Under the pieces are notes generated by a model. It was not told the origin of the DNA and ran no database searches. It worked only from the letters and a program-made list of their open reading frames with translations. From Hyphomicrobiales bacterium (GTDB lineage: Bacteria > Pseudomonadota > Alphaproteobacteria > Rhizobiales > Beijerinckiaceae), in assembly GCA_027488155.1 (NCBI GenBank), contig JAIYCE010000081.1, positions 1 through 64,000 on the forward strand: a stretch of DNA of 64,000 nucleotides, written 5' to 3'. Positions 40,697-50,619 of this stretch are shown in pieces. Both the position numbers and the translations under genes were made by a program. Every line of letters begins with the position of its first letter. The stretch's first letter is position 1.

Positions 40697-41613
40697 GTGG
40701 GTGGAATCCTGTAAATCCGGAGGGCATTAGAACGGAACAAAGCGTCTCGTTCGGCTTCGGTGAAATCTGAAGTGATGGCCTCAAAACCGGAAAAAATATC
40801 GTCGAAACTTCCACACAGGGAATCGACTGGAAAATTGCTCGCGAACATGCAACGCGAGACGCCAAACATCTCAATCAACGTCAAAACAATGCGGCGATTG
40901 GCTTGAGGCGTCCATGGATGCCCCGGACGGCCGATGCCCGAGATCTTGATTGCGACATTTTCGTACGCTGCGACACGCGCCATCGCCTGCGTCCATGCCG
41001 ATAGTCCCTCCTCCGAGCGATCGGAAGGGAGGCCCGCATGATTAACAATCATAGGGACATCTGCAAACGCGCTAGCAAGATCCGCTGCTTCCCCCATGTG
41101 CCACCACGGCGTCTGCAAATCGAAACTCAAATCATAGCGGCGCAACAGCGCATAACCACGGCGCCATTCAGTATCGGCCATGCCACCGGGGCTACCCTCT
41201 TGCGGCGAAGGATTGGCGCGTGGCTTGTGCCTTATGCCGCGCACGAAATCATGCGCTGCATGGGAGGCCAACAAATGCTCGACATCAGGCTCATGAAGGC
41301 GCGCGGCCATAACAGCAACGCTCGGTAAACCACCAGAGCGCAGTTGCGCGACATAGCGCGTCTCACCGGCCAGATCGTTAGGATTCCATTCGGTCTCGAT
41401 ATAGACTGATCCTTCGATCGCGTAATTGCGAGCATCGCTTTTGTAGTCGGGGGCGAGATAGGGCCGGCGCAGTGTAGAATAATCGCCATAGCGAAAAGTG
41501 ATCGGCTCGGCATCACAAAGCCATGGATGATAATTGCGGCTTGGATCCCAAAAATGATGATGCGCATCGACAATGCGGCGCTTCACCGGCGGTGTAGAAT
41601 CCAGAATCGTCAT
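40693..41613 (-). CDS. Amidohydrolase family 2 (TIM-barrel) protein
   Basis: RRIVDAHHHFWDPSRNYHPWL, MIVNHAGLPSD, CMFASNFPVDSL. Confidence 0.9.
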   Translation of the reverse strand: MTILDSTPPVKRRIVDAHHHFWDPSRNYHPWLCDAEPITFRYGDYSTLRRPYLAPDYKSDARNYAIEGSVYIETEWNPNDLAGETRYVAQLRSGGLPSVAVMAARLHEPDVEHLLASHAAHDFVRGIRHKPRANPSPQEGSPGGMADTEWRRGYALLRRYDLSFDLQTPWWHMGEAADLASAFADVPMIVNHAGLPSDRSEEGLSAWTQAMARVAAYENVAIKISGIGRPGHPWTPQANRRIVLTLIEMFGVSRCMFASNFPVDSLCGSFDDIFSGFEAITSDFTEAERDALFRSNALRIYRIPPT

Positions 41614-42341
41614 TCTGGTCTCCTTACCATGGGTTCGGCTCCATCGACATTCTCAGCGTCGTAAAGCGCCTTTGCGAGGACCCAGCCCGATTGCCGATGT
41701 GCAATCAGGATCTCACGCAATAATGCACCCTGCCGCGTCCTGAGCGCATCCAGCATTTGCTCATGCTGACGGATCGATCGCTCCCACCGCTCAAGATCGC
41801 GATTACCGCTGTAGCGATAGCGATCGACACGCGCACATTCTGAGCGGTAAACCCGGGACAAAGCTGGATTGGCCGCTGCATCGACAATGGCTAAATGAAT
41901 ATCCTTGTTGAGACGAAAGTAACGCTGCAGATCCCGCTGCCTGAATTGGATGACCATCTCATCATGCAGATGCGCAATGTGGGCGATCTCAGCGTCGCTT
42001 GCCCTTTCGCAGGCATATGCGCCGCCGGTTCCATCGAGCGTTGCCAACAATTCAAACGCAGCCTGCAAATCCGTTAGCGATAGTTTCGTGACCATCGCGC
42101 CACGGTTAGGTGCCAACTCAACAAGACCTTCGGCATTGAGGACCTTCAGGGACTCGCGCAGCGGTGTCCGTGAAAGGCCGAAGGCTTCATGCATATAACG
42201 TTCTGAAATCCGGGCCCCGGGCCGCAGGCGCCCATCGAGGATCATCTCGCGCAACCGGTCAGTCGCCTGCACGGTCGCAAGCCCACGGGTCTGGGGAAGC
42301 CCCTCGACCTCATCAGAGAGATTGCATGCAACCTCGGACAT
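41610..42341 (-). CDS. GntR-family regulator with FCD domain
   Basis: LREMILDGRLRPGARISERYMHEAFGLSRTPLRESLKVLNAEGLVEL. Confidence 0.92.
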   Translation of the reverse strand: MSEVACNLSDEVEGLPQTRGLATVQATDRLREMILDGRLRPGARISERYMHEAFGLSRTPLRESLKVLNAEGLVELAPNRGAMVTKLSLTDLQAAFELLATLDGTGGAYACERASDAEIAHIAHLHDEMVIQFRQRDLQRYFRLNKDIHLAIVDAAANPALSRVYRSECARVDRYRYSGNRDLERWERSIRQHEQMLDALRTRQGALLREILIAHRQSGWVLAKALYDAENVDGAEPMVRRPE

Positions 42342-42401
42342 ATTGATCCTTTCGCACCTGCGAAGGCGTTTGACCAAGATGCTATTGCATGTAATCCTGT
42401 C

Positions 42402-43439
42402 ATGACAAGCGGAGTTTTGAATTCTTCGGAGGATTTGAGAGTGGTCCAGTCTAAGCCCGTGATAGCGCTTGCCGCTGGGGACCCGTCAGGCATCAGCCTT
42501 GAACTGCTCGCTAAGTTGCTGGCAGACACCGAGTTGCGGCAGGCGGCCAATTTCATTGTCATTGGCGACCGGCGAGCCTTGAACGAAGGCGAGCGGATCG
42601 CAAATGTCCACGTCGACATTCCCGATTGGGAAGGTCCCGGTAATGCGCCCGATTTCAGCAAAGGGGCCGTGCTTCTCGACCTTCATAATCTAGACGAATC
42701 CGCACTGACGACAGGAGAAAGTTCGGAGGCAGGGGGGCGTTTTGCGCTGCAGAATTTCCGCAAGGCGCTCAACCTCGCTCGCGATGGACTGGCCGATGCT
42801 GTTGCTTTTACACCCTTCAACAAGCACGCGATGCGCCTTTACGACCCTACCTATGTCGATGAGATCGACATCATCACGGCAGAATTGGGGGGCGGTCCAG
42901 GGCGCGAATTCAATGTCATGGATAATTTATGGAACGCACGGATCACCTCGCACGTACCGCTCTCGAAGGTTTCAAGCTTAATTACACGTCAAGCTGTGGT
43001 GAACGGATTGATCCTCACCGATCGCTGCATGCGGGAAGCGGGATTTGAACAACCGCGCATCGCAGTTGCAGCACTTAACCCCCATGCGGGTGATGGGGGC
43101 AATTTTGGCCACGAAGACGATGACGAGATCGTACCGGCCGTAGCGGAAGCCAAAGCTCATGGCATCCTTTGCGAGGGTCCGTTTCCGTCAGACACCGTAT
43201 TCCTGCGAGCAAGGCGCGGAGATTTCGACGCTGTCCAGACGATGTATCACGATCAAGGCCAGATCGCGATGAAACTCATGGGGTTTGAAAAGGGCGTCAC
43301 ATTGATTGGTGGCTACAAGGTCCCGGTCTGTACGCCCGCGCATGGCACGGCCTATGACATCGCCGGTCGGGGTATCGCCAATATCGGCGCGACGCATGCG
43401 GCGATATTGCTCGCGGCACGCCTCGCTAAACCGCATTAG
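42402..43439 (+). CDS. PdxA-family (4-hydroxythreonine-4-phosphate dehydrogenase-like) protein
   Basis: IALAAGDPSGISLELLAKLL, SHVPLSKVSSLIT, AALNPHAGDGGNFGHEDDDEI, MYHDQGQIAMKLMGF, PAHGTAYDIAGRG. Confidence 0.88.
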   Translation: MTSGVLNSSEDLRVVQSKPVIALAAGDPSGISLELLAKLLADTELRQAANFIVIGDRRALNEGERIANVHVDIPDWEGPGNAPDFSKGAVLLDLHNLDESALTTGESSEAGGRFALQNFRKALNLARDGLADAVAFTPFNKHAMRLYDPTYVDEIDIITAELGGGPGREFNVMDNLWNARITSHVPLSKVSSLITRQAVVNGLILTDRCMREAGFEQPRIAVAALNPHAGDGGNFGHEDDDEIVPAVAEAKAHGILCEGPFPSDTVFLRARRGDFDAVQTMYHDQGQIAMKLMGFEKGVTLIGGYKVPVCTPAHGTAYDIAGRGIANIGATHAAILLAARLAKPH

Positions 43440-43504
43440 TCTTGAACCATCCAAGAAGCTCCCAAAGAGGAGCTATAGGATCAGGAAACGACCAAGGGAG
43501 AACA

Positions 43505-44506
43505 ATGATGACTCGTGTACACTCAGCACTATTTGGCGCGATGGCCCTCGCCGGCCTGAGTTTTAGCAGCCAAGCCATGGCGGCCGATTGGGCACCATCA
43601 AAACCGGTTGAATTCGTAGTTACGGCCGGTGCAGGCGGCGGAACGGATATCTTCACGCGCACCATTCAGTCGATCATTCAGAAGAACAATCTAATCAACC
43701 AGCCAATCGTGGTCACCTTGAAAGGCGGCGGCTCCGGTGCGGAAGGTTTTGTGTATGGCAAAGCCACACCCGGTGATGGCCACCGTTTGATATTCGGCAC
43801 CTCAAACGAATGGCTCCTGCCACTCGTTGCCAAGGTTGCATGGAAACGCGAAGACTTTGTCCCCGTCGCAGCCATGGCCTTCGACGAATTCATTCTCTGG
43901 ACGCGGCCCGACGCGCCTTGGAAAACTGCCAAAGACTATGTCGCCGCAGCGAAGGCTGGCAACGTCAAGATGGGCGGCTCACAATCGAAGGATCTCGACG
44001 AAACGCTCGTCAAAATTTTTGAGAGAGCAGCAGGCATCAAACTGATTTACATTCCCTTCAAGTCTGGCGGTGAAGCGGCGGTCCAACTGGCTGGTGGCCA
44101 CATTGACAGCAACACCAATAACCCGGCTGAAAATGTCGGACAATGGAAAGCCGGTCAGGGTATTCCGCTCTGCGTGTTCAGTTCGCAGCGTCTGGCCGCT
44201 GGGCCGAAAGTGACCGACACCATGGGATGGTCTGATATCCCACTCTGCAAAGATCAGGGCATTCCGGTCGACGAATATAAAATGCCCCGCGCCGTGTATC
44301 TGCCGGGCGGCGTCTCTCCGGAAATGACCAAATTCTGGGTCGATGTCCTGCAGAAGGCGTTCAACACGCCGGAGTGGAAGGAATACATCGAGAAAACGTC
44401 GCAATCGACGAACTTCTTGTCCGGCAAAGCCTTCGCCGATTATGCGGCCAAGGATGAAGAACGCACACGCAAAGTGTTCGATGAAGCTGGCTGGCTCCTG
44501 AAGTAA
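43505..44506 (+). CDS. Tripartite tricarboxylate transporter substrate-binding protein (TctC/Bug)
   Basis: Signal peptide; WAPSKPVEFVVTAGAGGGTDIFTRTIQSI. Confidence 0.92.
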   Translation: MMTRVHSALFGAMALAGLSFSSQAMAADWAPSKPVEFVVTAGAGGGTDIFTRTIQSIIQKNNLINQPIVVTLKGGGSGAEGFVYGKATPGDGHRLIFGTSNEWLLPLVAKVAWKREDFVPVAAMAFDEFILWTRPDAPWKTAKDYVAAAKAGNVKMGGSQSKDLDETLVKIFERAAGIKLIYIPFKSGGEAAVQLAGGHIDSNTNNPAENVGQWKAGQGIPLCVFSSQRLAAGPKVTDTMGWSDIPLCKDQGIPVDEYKMPRAVYLPGGVSPEMTKFWVDVLQKAFNTPEWKEYIEKTSQSTNFLSGKAFADYAAKDEERTRKVFDEAGWLLK

Positions 44507-44520
44507 CGATCTGGTCGTGG

Positions 44521-44550
44521 GCCGAAGCGCAAAGCGCTTCGGCTCTTTTT
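44521..44550 (+). terminator. Intercistronic terminator-like hairpin after tctC
   Basis: GCCGAAGCGC-AAA-GCGCTTCGGC-TCTTTTT. Confidence 0.8.
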
Positions 44551-44565
44551 CGTTTGGAGCTTTTG

Positions 44566-45060
44566 ATGTCGGCTTCACCGCAAGTGCTGAACCGCCGCTG
44601 GGCGGAAATATTTTTTTCGGTTATCACCGGCGCGATTGCCCTGGCGGTGATAAAAGGTGCATTGGAAATGGATGTCAGCTGGACATCGTCTGGCCCCGAT
44701 GCCGGCTATTTTCCATTTCGTGTCGGCTTGATCATTCTAGCGGCATCGGTTGTCAATCTAGTACAGCGCGGCTTTCTAGCGCCCGCTGAAGGAAACTATG
44801 TTTCACGAAAAGATGCTGGAGCCATGGCGCTTTTCTTCGTGCCGCTGGTCGGCCTCGCGATAGGATCCCTATGGCTGGGCCTGTATTTGGCCATTGCGCT
44901 ATACCTCGTCTTGGCAATCGGTTGGATCGGAAAAGTCGTCTGGCACAAAACCCTTGCCATAGCGCTCGGGGCCAGCATCGCCCTTTACGTGACATTCGAG
45001 TTTATTTTCCGCCTGCCTCTCCCCAAAGGACCACTCGGTCCCTTGCTTGGCGTGTTGTGA
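44566..45060 (+). CDS. Tripartite tricarboxylate transporter small subunit (TctB)
   Basis: Four-TM protein between tctC and tctA; SGPDAGYFPFRVGLIILAASVVNL. Confidence 0.9.
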   Translation: MSASPQVLNRRWAEIFFSVITGAIALAVIKGALEMDVSWTSSGPDAGYFPFRVGLIILAASVVNLVQRGFLAPAEGNYVSRKDAGAMALFFVPLVGLAIGSLWLGLYLAIALYLVLAIGWIGKVVWHKTLAIALGASIALYVTFEFIFRLPLPKGPLGPLLGVL

Positions 45061-45069
45061 GTCCGCGCA

Positions 45070-46575
45070 ATGATTGAGAACTTTACCAATCTCTTTATCG
45101 GCTTCGGGATCGCGCTGACGCCTTATCACATTGCCTTGATGTTTGCAGGTGTTGCATTTGGTCTCGTCGTCGGCGTGCTGCCAGGGCTCGGTGCGCCTAA
45201 CGGCGTCAGCCTTCTGCTTCCTTTGACCTTCGCCATGGATCCCGTGGCAGCGATCATTCTGCTCACGAGCATTTACTGGGGCGCTTTGATCGGTGGATCG
45301 ATCACGTCGATTCTATTCAATATACCCGGTGAACCATCCTCAGTCGCAACCACCTTCGATGGCTATCCGATGGCACGACAAGGGAAGGCGACAGAGGCGC
45401 TCACCCTCGCCTTTCTCTCCGCAGGTTTTGCAGCCCTCGTGGGCGTGCTGCTGGTCACGACCTTGGCAAAATCTGTGACGCAATTTGCGCTTTTGTTTTC
45501 ACCCATCGAGTATTTTGCTGTCTTTATGCTGGCCTTTGCGAGCTTCGTCGCATTTGGTGGCGGATCTCCCGTCAAGACTGTCGTGTCAATTGGTTTAGGC
45601 CTCTCTTTCGCGACCGTAGGTATGGACACGATTTCTGGCTCTGTGCGCCTCACTTACGATGTGCCTGACTTAATTAAAGGCATCAGCTTTCTCGTTGTTG
45701 TGATTGGGTTTTACGGCATTGGCGAATTGCTTGAAACCATGCAGGAACCACTAGCAGCAAAGCCCGTTGCGACGCGCCTCGATTGGTCGGCAATGGTGCG
45801 CACAGCGCGCGAATGGCCACGCTATTGGGTAACGTTAATTCGTGGGACCTTGGTCGGTTGCTGGATGGGGATTGCGCCGGGCGGTCCAACAGCCGCCTCT
45901 TTCATGAGTTATGGCATCGCGAAGCGCTTCACCCCGGGCAACAAACCGTTCGGAAAAGGCGTGCCTGAAGGGGTGATCGCGCCGGAAACCGCCGATCATT
46001 CCGCTGGAACGAGTGCGATGTTGCCCATGTTGGCGCTTGGTCTGCCAAGCTCCGCCACCGCCGCCGTTCTGCTAGGCGGATTGATGATCTGGGGCCTGAC
46101 ACCCGGACCGATGCTTTTCAAAGAGCGCCCCGATTTCGTCTGGGGCCTGATCGCCTCAATGTACCTTTCGAACGTGGCCGCCGTGATTTTGGCCTTAGCC
46201 AGTGTGCCGCTCTTTGCGCGCGTGATGTCCGTGCCCTTTACGATCATCGGACCGTTGATTGGCGTTGTGTGCATCATCAGCGCATGGACGGTCTCAGGAT
46301 CATCTTTCGATCTACTCTTATTGTTCATTTTTGGCATTCTCGGCTTCTTCATGAAGACTTTGAATTATCCGATTGCGCCAATGATCCTCGCCATGGTTCT
46401 TGGTGATCGAAGCGAAGATGCCTTTCGGCAGTCCATGTTGCTCTCGCAGGGGTCTCTGACCATCTTCTTCGAACGGCCACTATCGGCGACGATTTCAATA
46501 CTGACGCTGATTTTTCTGGCCATGCCTATCGTCTCGCTTCTGCGTCACCGCTTCACAAAAAAAGCGATCGACTAA
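45070..46575 (+). CDS. Tripartite tricarboxylate transporter large subunit (TctA)
   Basis: VGVLPGLGAPNGVSLLLPLTF, GALIGGSITSILFNIPGEPSSVATTFDGYPMARQGKA. Confidence 0.95.
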   Translation: MIENFTNLFIGFGIALTPYHIALMFAGVAFGLVVGVLPGLGAPNGVSLLLPLTFAMDPVAAIILLTSIYWGALIGGSITSILFNIPGEPSSVATTFDGYPMARQGKATEALTLAFLSAGFAALVGVLLVTTLAKSVTQFALLFSPIEYFAVFMLAFASFVAFGGGSPVKTVVSIGLGLSFATVGMDTISGSVRLTYDVPDLIKGISFLVVVIGFYGIGELLETMQEPLAAKPVATRLDWSAMVRTAREWPRYWVTLIRGTLVGCWMGIAPGGPTAASFMSYGIAKRFTPGNKPFGKGVPEGVIAPETADHSAGTSAMLPMLALGLPSSATAAVLLGGLMIWGLTPGPMLFKERPDFVWGLIASMYLSNVAAVILALASVPLFARVMSVPFTIIGPLIGVVCIISAWTVSGSSFDLLLLFIFGILGFFMKTLNYPIAPMILAMVLGDRSEDAFRQSMLLSQGSLTIFFERPLSATISILTLIFLAMPIVSLLRHRFTKKAID

Positions 46576-46656
46576 AAGCAGAAATCGTCTTTCTCCGCCT
46601 GTTGTCGCAGAATAAGAAGATTGAGAATCTGATCATACGGGCTTGAAGAACATAAG

Positions 46657-46683
46657 AAAAAGGGGCGGCCCTTAGGCCGCCCC
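46657..46683 (-). terminator. Terminator between convergent tctA and dctP
   Basis: Minus strand GGGGCGGCC-TAAG-GGCCGCCCC-TTTTT. Confidence 0.85.
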
Positions 46684-46710
46684 GCCTTAATCAACCAAGC
46701 TGCTTCTTAA

Positions 46711-47730
46711 TCAACCAAGCTTGGTGATCTGATCCAGATAGTCATTGCCGAATTTATCGACAAATTCCTTGCGAACTTCGGCAGAGACAATCTTAGAGAA
46801 CGATTCACGGTCAGGATTCTCTACAACTTTCATGCCGTTCTTTTTCAGTTCGGCCAAGCTGGACGATTCGCTGTCCTCGTTCATCTTGCGTTGCAGAGCT
46901 GCGCATTCTTGTGCAGCTTTGATGAGCGCTGCCCGCTGCGCTTCGGGCATCCCGTCAAATTTCGGCTTGTTCATCACAAGTGGCGCTGTTGTGAAGGCGT
47001 GCTGCGTCAAGGACAGGTTTTTTTGTACTTCGAAAAATTTGGCATTCAGGATCAGGGTGACCGGATTTTCCTGGCCGTCGACAGTCCCGTTTTCAAGAGC
47101 CGAAAACAGCTCGGTAAACGCCATCGGCGTTGGTACAGCACCAAGCAATTGGAACGCACGGACATGGGCCGGATTGGGCGTCGTACGGATCTTGAGGCCC
47201 TTGATATCTTCTGCCTTCTCAATAGCACGCTTGTTGTTAGTGATGTTGCGCCAACCCACCTCCCATGTTGCCAAAGCTTTGAGGTTCGATGGCTCAAGCT
47301 CCTTGCGCAAAGCATCGCCCACCGGACCGTCAAGGACGGCGGCAACCTGCTTGCGATCCTTGAAAAGAAATGGAAGATCGAGGACGTTGAGTTTCGGGGC
47401 AAGCCCTGTAAAAAATGGATTACCCGTGAGGCAGATATCGAGCTGACCGCCACGCACGGCGTTGATCATCGCAGGATCGGAACCAAGCGAACCGTTTGGA
47501 AAGACCTGCACCTCGATCGCGCCATTGGTGTAGGTTTTGACACGATTGGCAAAATCCAAAGCCGCTTTCTGCCAGCTATCGGACTCAGGATGCGGATGGC
47601 CAAACCGCAGCTTCGCCGCTTGTGCTTTGGCCGTCGAACCGATGGCAAAAAGCGAGACGGCACCAGCGGCAAGCACGCTACGCCGATTGAGACCCTTCTT
47701 CCGTTGATCGTCCATTGTATTCTCCCCCAT
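46711..47730 (-). CDS. TRAP transporter substrate-binding protein (DctP)
   Basis: Twin-arginine-like/Sec leader; AIEVQVFPNGSLGSDPAMINAVRGGQLDI, TVDGQENPVTLILNAKFFEVQKNLSLTQH. Confidence 0.95.
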   Translation of the reverse strand: MGENTMDDQRKKGLNRRSVLAAGAVSLFAIGSTAKAQAAKLRFGHPHPESDSWQKAALDFANRVKTYTNGAIEVQVFPNGSLGSDPAMINAVRGGQLDICLTGNPFFTGLAPKLNVLDLPFLFKDRKQVAAVLDGPVGDALRKELEPSNLKALATWEVGWRNITNNKRAIEKAEDIKGLKIRTTPNPAHVRAFQLLGAVPTPMAFTELFSALENGTVDGQENPVTLILNAKFFEVQKNLSLTQHAFTTAPLVMNKPKFDGMPEAQRAALIKAAQECAALQRKMNEDSESSSLAELKKNGMKVVENPDRESFSKIVSAEVRKEFVDKFGNDYLDQITKLG

Positions 47731-47745
47731 TGTAATCCACAGGCC

Positions 47746-49029
47746 CTAGCGCCCTAGGATGAATTTTGCCGGAACAGTCACTAGTTCCGGAACGAAAACG
47801 AGCAGAAACAGTACGGCTATCTGCGCTATCAGAAACGGCATGACGCCGACAGTCACACGATCAATTGAGATCCGCCCCACCGCAGCAACGACATTGAGAA
47901 CGGTTCCGACAGGCGGTGTCAAAAGACCGATTGCATTGTTCATGATGAACAAAACACCAAAGTAAACAGGATCGATACCAGCCTGCTTGACGATCGGCAT
48001 GAGAACCGGCGTCAAAATGAGGATCGTGGGAATGAAATCGAGCGCCGTACCGACGATGATAACAAGAACCATCATGGCCAGCATCAACATTGTTTTGTTG
48101 TCCATCAAGGGACCAAGGAGTGTTTTGATCTCGGATGGAATATCAGCAATCGTGATGAGCCAAGCCGACACTAAAGCGGCTGCAACCAAAAACATAACGG
48201 CCGCTGACGTCTTGATCGCAGACAGTAACGCATTCCGAATATCTGCAACACGGATTTCTCCATAGACGAAAAATCCAACAGCAAAGGCATAGACACAGGC
48301 AACGACAGCGGCCTCGGTCGGCGTAAAGGCACCGGTCTTCATGCCGCCAATAATGACGACAGGAAGAAGCAGCGCCAGAAACCCATCGACGAAAGCGCGT
48401 CCTATCTCCTTCAAGCTCGCACGTTCTGCCTGCGCCGCCTTTTCATCGCGCGCAACGAGGTACCATGTGATGAAAAGCGCTAGCCCCATCAACAAGCCTG
48501 GCACAATCCCGGCAATGAAGAGCCTTGTGATTGACACACCGGCTGCAACACCAAAAACGACAAATCCGATAGACGGTGGAATGACAGGCGCGATAATCCC
48601 GCCCGCCGCAATCAGTCCGCAGGCACGATCGAGGCGATAACCATGCTTTTTCAGCATTGGTATGAGAATGGCTGCAAGGGCCGCCGTATCGGCAACTGCA
48701 GACCCCGAGATACTCGCAAGAATGAGGGCTGCGATAATTGCGACATAACCGAGCCCGCCGCGCCAATGGCCAACCAAGGCTATGGCAAGCGCAATGATGC
48801 GCTTGGATAGCCCGCCGATCGTCATGAATTCGCCAGCGAGCATAAAGAAAGGCACAGCCATCAGCGGAAAGGAATCAGCCCCACTGACTAGGTTTTGCGC
48901 GAGAATCTGCGCATCAAACATCCCAAGCCACAGCATAAGTGCGACGCCACAAACCAACAGTGAAATCGCAATAGGCGTTCCCAGCGCCATCGCACCCAAA
49001 AGAGACGAAATGAAAACAAAAATTGTCAT
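47746..49029 (-). CDS. TRAP transporter large permease (DctM)
   Basis: GSAVADTAALAAILIPMLKKHGYRLDRACGLIAAGGIIAPVIPPSIGFVVFG. Confidence 0.95.
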   Translation of the reverse strand: MTIFVFISSLLGAMALGTPIAISLLVCGVALMLWLGMFDAQILAQNLVSGADSFPLMAVPFFMLAGEFMTIGGLSKRIIALAIALVGHWRGGLGYVAIIAALILASISGSAVADTAALAAILIPMLKKHGYRLDRACGLIAAGGIIAPVIPPSIGFVVFGVAAGVSITRLFIAGIVPGLLMGLALFITWYLVARDEKAAQAERASLKEIGRAFVDGFLALLLPVVIIGGMKTGAFTPTEAAVVACVYAFAVGFFVYGEIRVADIRNALLSAIKTSAAVMFLVAAALVSAWLITIADIPSEIKTLLGPLMDNKTMLMLAMMVLVIIVGTALDFIPTILILTPVLMPIVKQAGIDPVYFGVLFIMNNAIGLLTPPVGTVLNVVAAVGRISIDRVTVGVMPFLIAQIAVLFLLVFVPELVTVPAKFILGR

Positions 49030-49577
49030 GAGCGCGGATTGTCCTGTCGTGGCACATTCGCGCTGAGCATTTCTTCCGTCTCGATCTGCGGCACGAGATC
49101 GTCAAAAGAAATCCGTCCAGTCACCAACAGGAATAAATTTCTGATATTGATCGAGGCTAGACCGACACCACAGGCAAGACCAGCGGCATAGACAAGCCCT
49201 GTAGGCAATCCGGTCACTGGAGCAGCATTCGCGAGGTTCATGCGCGTCTGTTCCCAGCAGCCAATGGCAACAAGAACCATGCACAAGAGAGAAAGTGCTT
49301 CTGTCAAAAAGCGACAGATCCAACGGCCACGCTGCCCCAGGCGGATGACAAGACTATTCATGCCGAGATGACCATTCTCGCGGGCCACCAGATAGGCACC
49401 GCCAAAGGTCAACCACACGAAAATCATGCGCGAAACTTCTTCGGCAGCAATGATTCCGGAATTGAAGACATACCGCATCACAACATTGCCGAAGACAAGC
49501 GCGATCATCGCAGCGAAGCCGACGATCAAAACATTCTCGACAGCACGCAGAAATAGTCCGCTAGACCTGCCCGACAT
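49026..49577 (-). CDS. TRAP transporter small permease (DctQ)
   Basis: Four TM; RYVFNSGIIAAEEVSRMIFVWLTFGGAYLVARENGHLGMNSL. Confidence 0.9.
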   Translation of the reverse strand: MSGRSSGLFLRAVENVLIVGFAAMIALVFGNVVMRYVFNSGIIAAEEVSRMIFVWLTFGGAYLVARENGHLGMNSLVIRLGQRGRWICRFLTEALSLLCMVLVAIGCWEQTRMNLANAAPVTGLPTGLVYAAGLACGVGLASINIRNLFLLVTGRISFDDLVPQIETEEMLSANVPRQDNPRS

Positions 49578-50414
49578 TCAATTTTCCACCTACCCTCCTC
49601 CGAAGTTGGAAGGGCTTTTTCCCCACATAACATTGCTCAGAGCGTGAGAAATTTGAGGTCTTCGGTCAAGCAATAATCCAGCGAGAGACCAATGAGCATG
49701 TCGACTTCTATTTTGCATTGCAGCAATCTAGTTTCCGCTATCGCTACGGAATAGCGTTGATCTGCCCTTCCTTTAGGCATTCGTCAAGCGCCCGCGGACA
49801 GCTCACAAAACCTCTTCACCTTGTGAACAAGCACACAAATATCGAACCGAAATCGATTCCGGATTAATGAAGAACCGCGAGCACCAATGTGAACACGCTA
49901 TTCAAAAAATCACCTCAATTAGCATTGGCTCACCCCATAGGATGACTTGAGAACTTCATCAGCTTCTGAGAAGCGAACACAAAGTTAAAAAGCGAAGTAG
50001 CGGGCATGACCATTATAATTGATCTACTTGAGCGGGACGTCGCACCGGCCATTCTCAAAAGCTGGATCGATTAGGTTCTGGCTTACGGCCTTTTCGATCG
50101 ATGGCGTCCACTTTGAGACAGGCCGCTAGCGTAAAAAGGGACCTTCTTTGTAGATAGGCACATCGAACGCAAGGTCGCTGCAGTGATGGAAGCGTTTATG
50201 GCTGCGCCGTAAAAGTCCTGTTGTCTTTGTAACATCTGAACGTTGAACACATGTTTGGTTCGCCTGTGCATCACCGCACACCACGGCCGGCAACAGTCAG
50301 AACCATGCGACGACATCGAAAATGCGTCTTCTCGCGGCTACAATACGTCATTGTCGCAGAAGTATGGACCAGTTCATTGAAAGACTTAGGCACCATGAAC
50401 AGCGAGCCTTTCGA

Positions 50415-50464
50415 TGGTGGGCGCACTAGGGCTCGAACCTCGGACGCGCTGATTAAGAGGCAGC
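50415..50464 (-). tRNA. 3' half of a tRNA-Lys(CTT)-like gene (partial, probably non-functional)
   Basis: Minus strand GCTGC-CTCTTAA-TCAGC-GCGTC-CGAGG-TTCGAGC-CCTAG-TGCGCCC-A-CCA fits anticodon arm, variable loop, T arm, acceptor and CCA. Mismatches at 31:39 and 50:64; no matching 5' acceptor strand found. Confidence 0.75.
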
Positions 50465-50619
50465 AACTAAGCTGAAACATAAACCTTCAAGCGAAACCAG
50501 TTGGTGCATAACGGTATGATTTCGCTGGATCCCCTCTGAAGGACAGAACCTAGGCGATTGCAAAGTGTTTTTGCACTGCTTTCCATGCGCTTACCAATTC
50601 ACCTTCAGAGCGACCTACA

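Noticed and set aside
50083-50316. 77-aa minus-strand ORF in the gene-poor segment
   Set aside because: No RBS or recognisable motif; likely chance ORF in decayed DNA.
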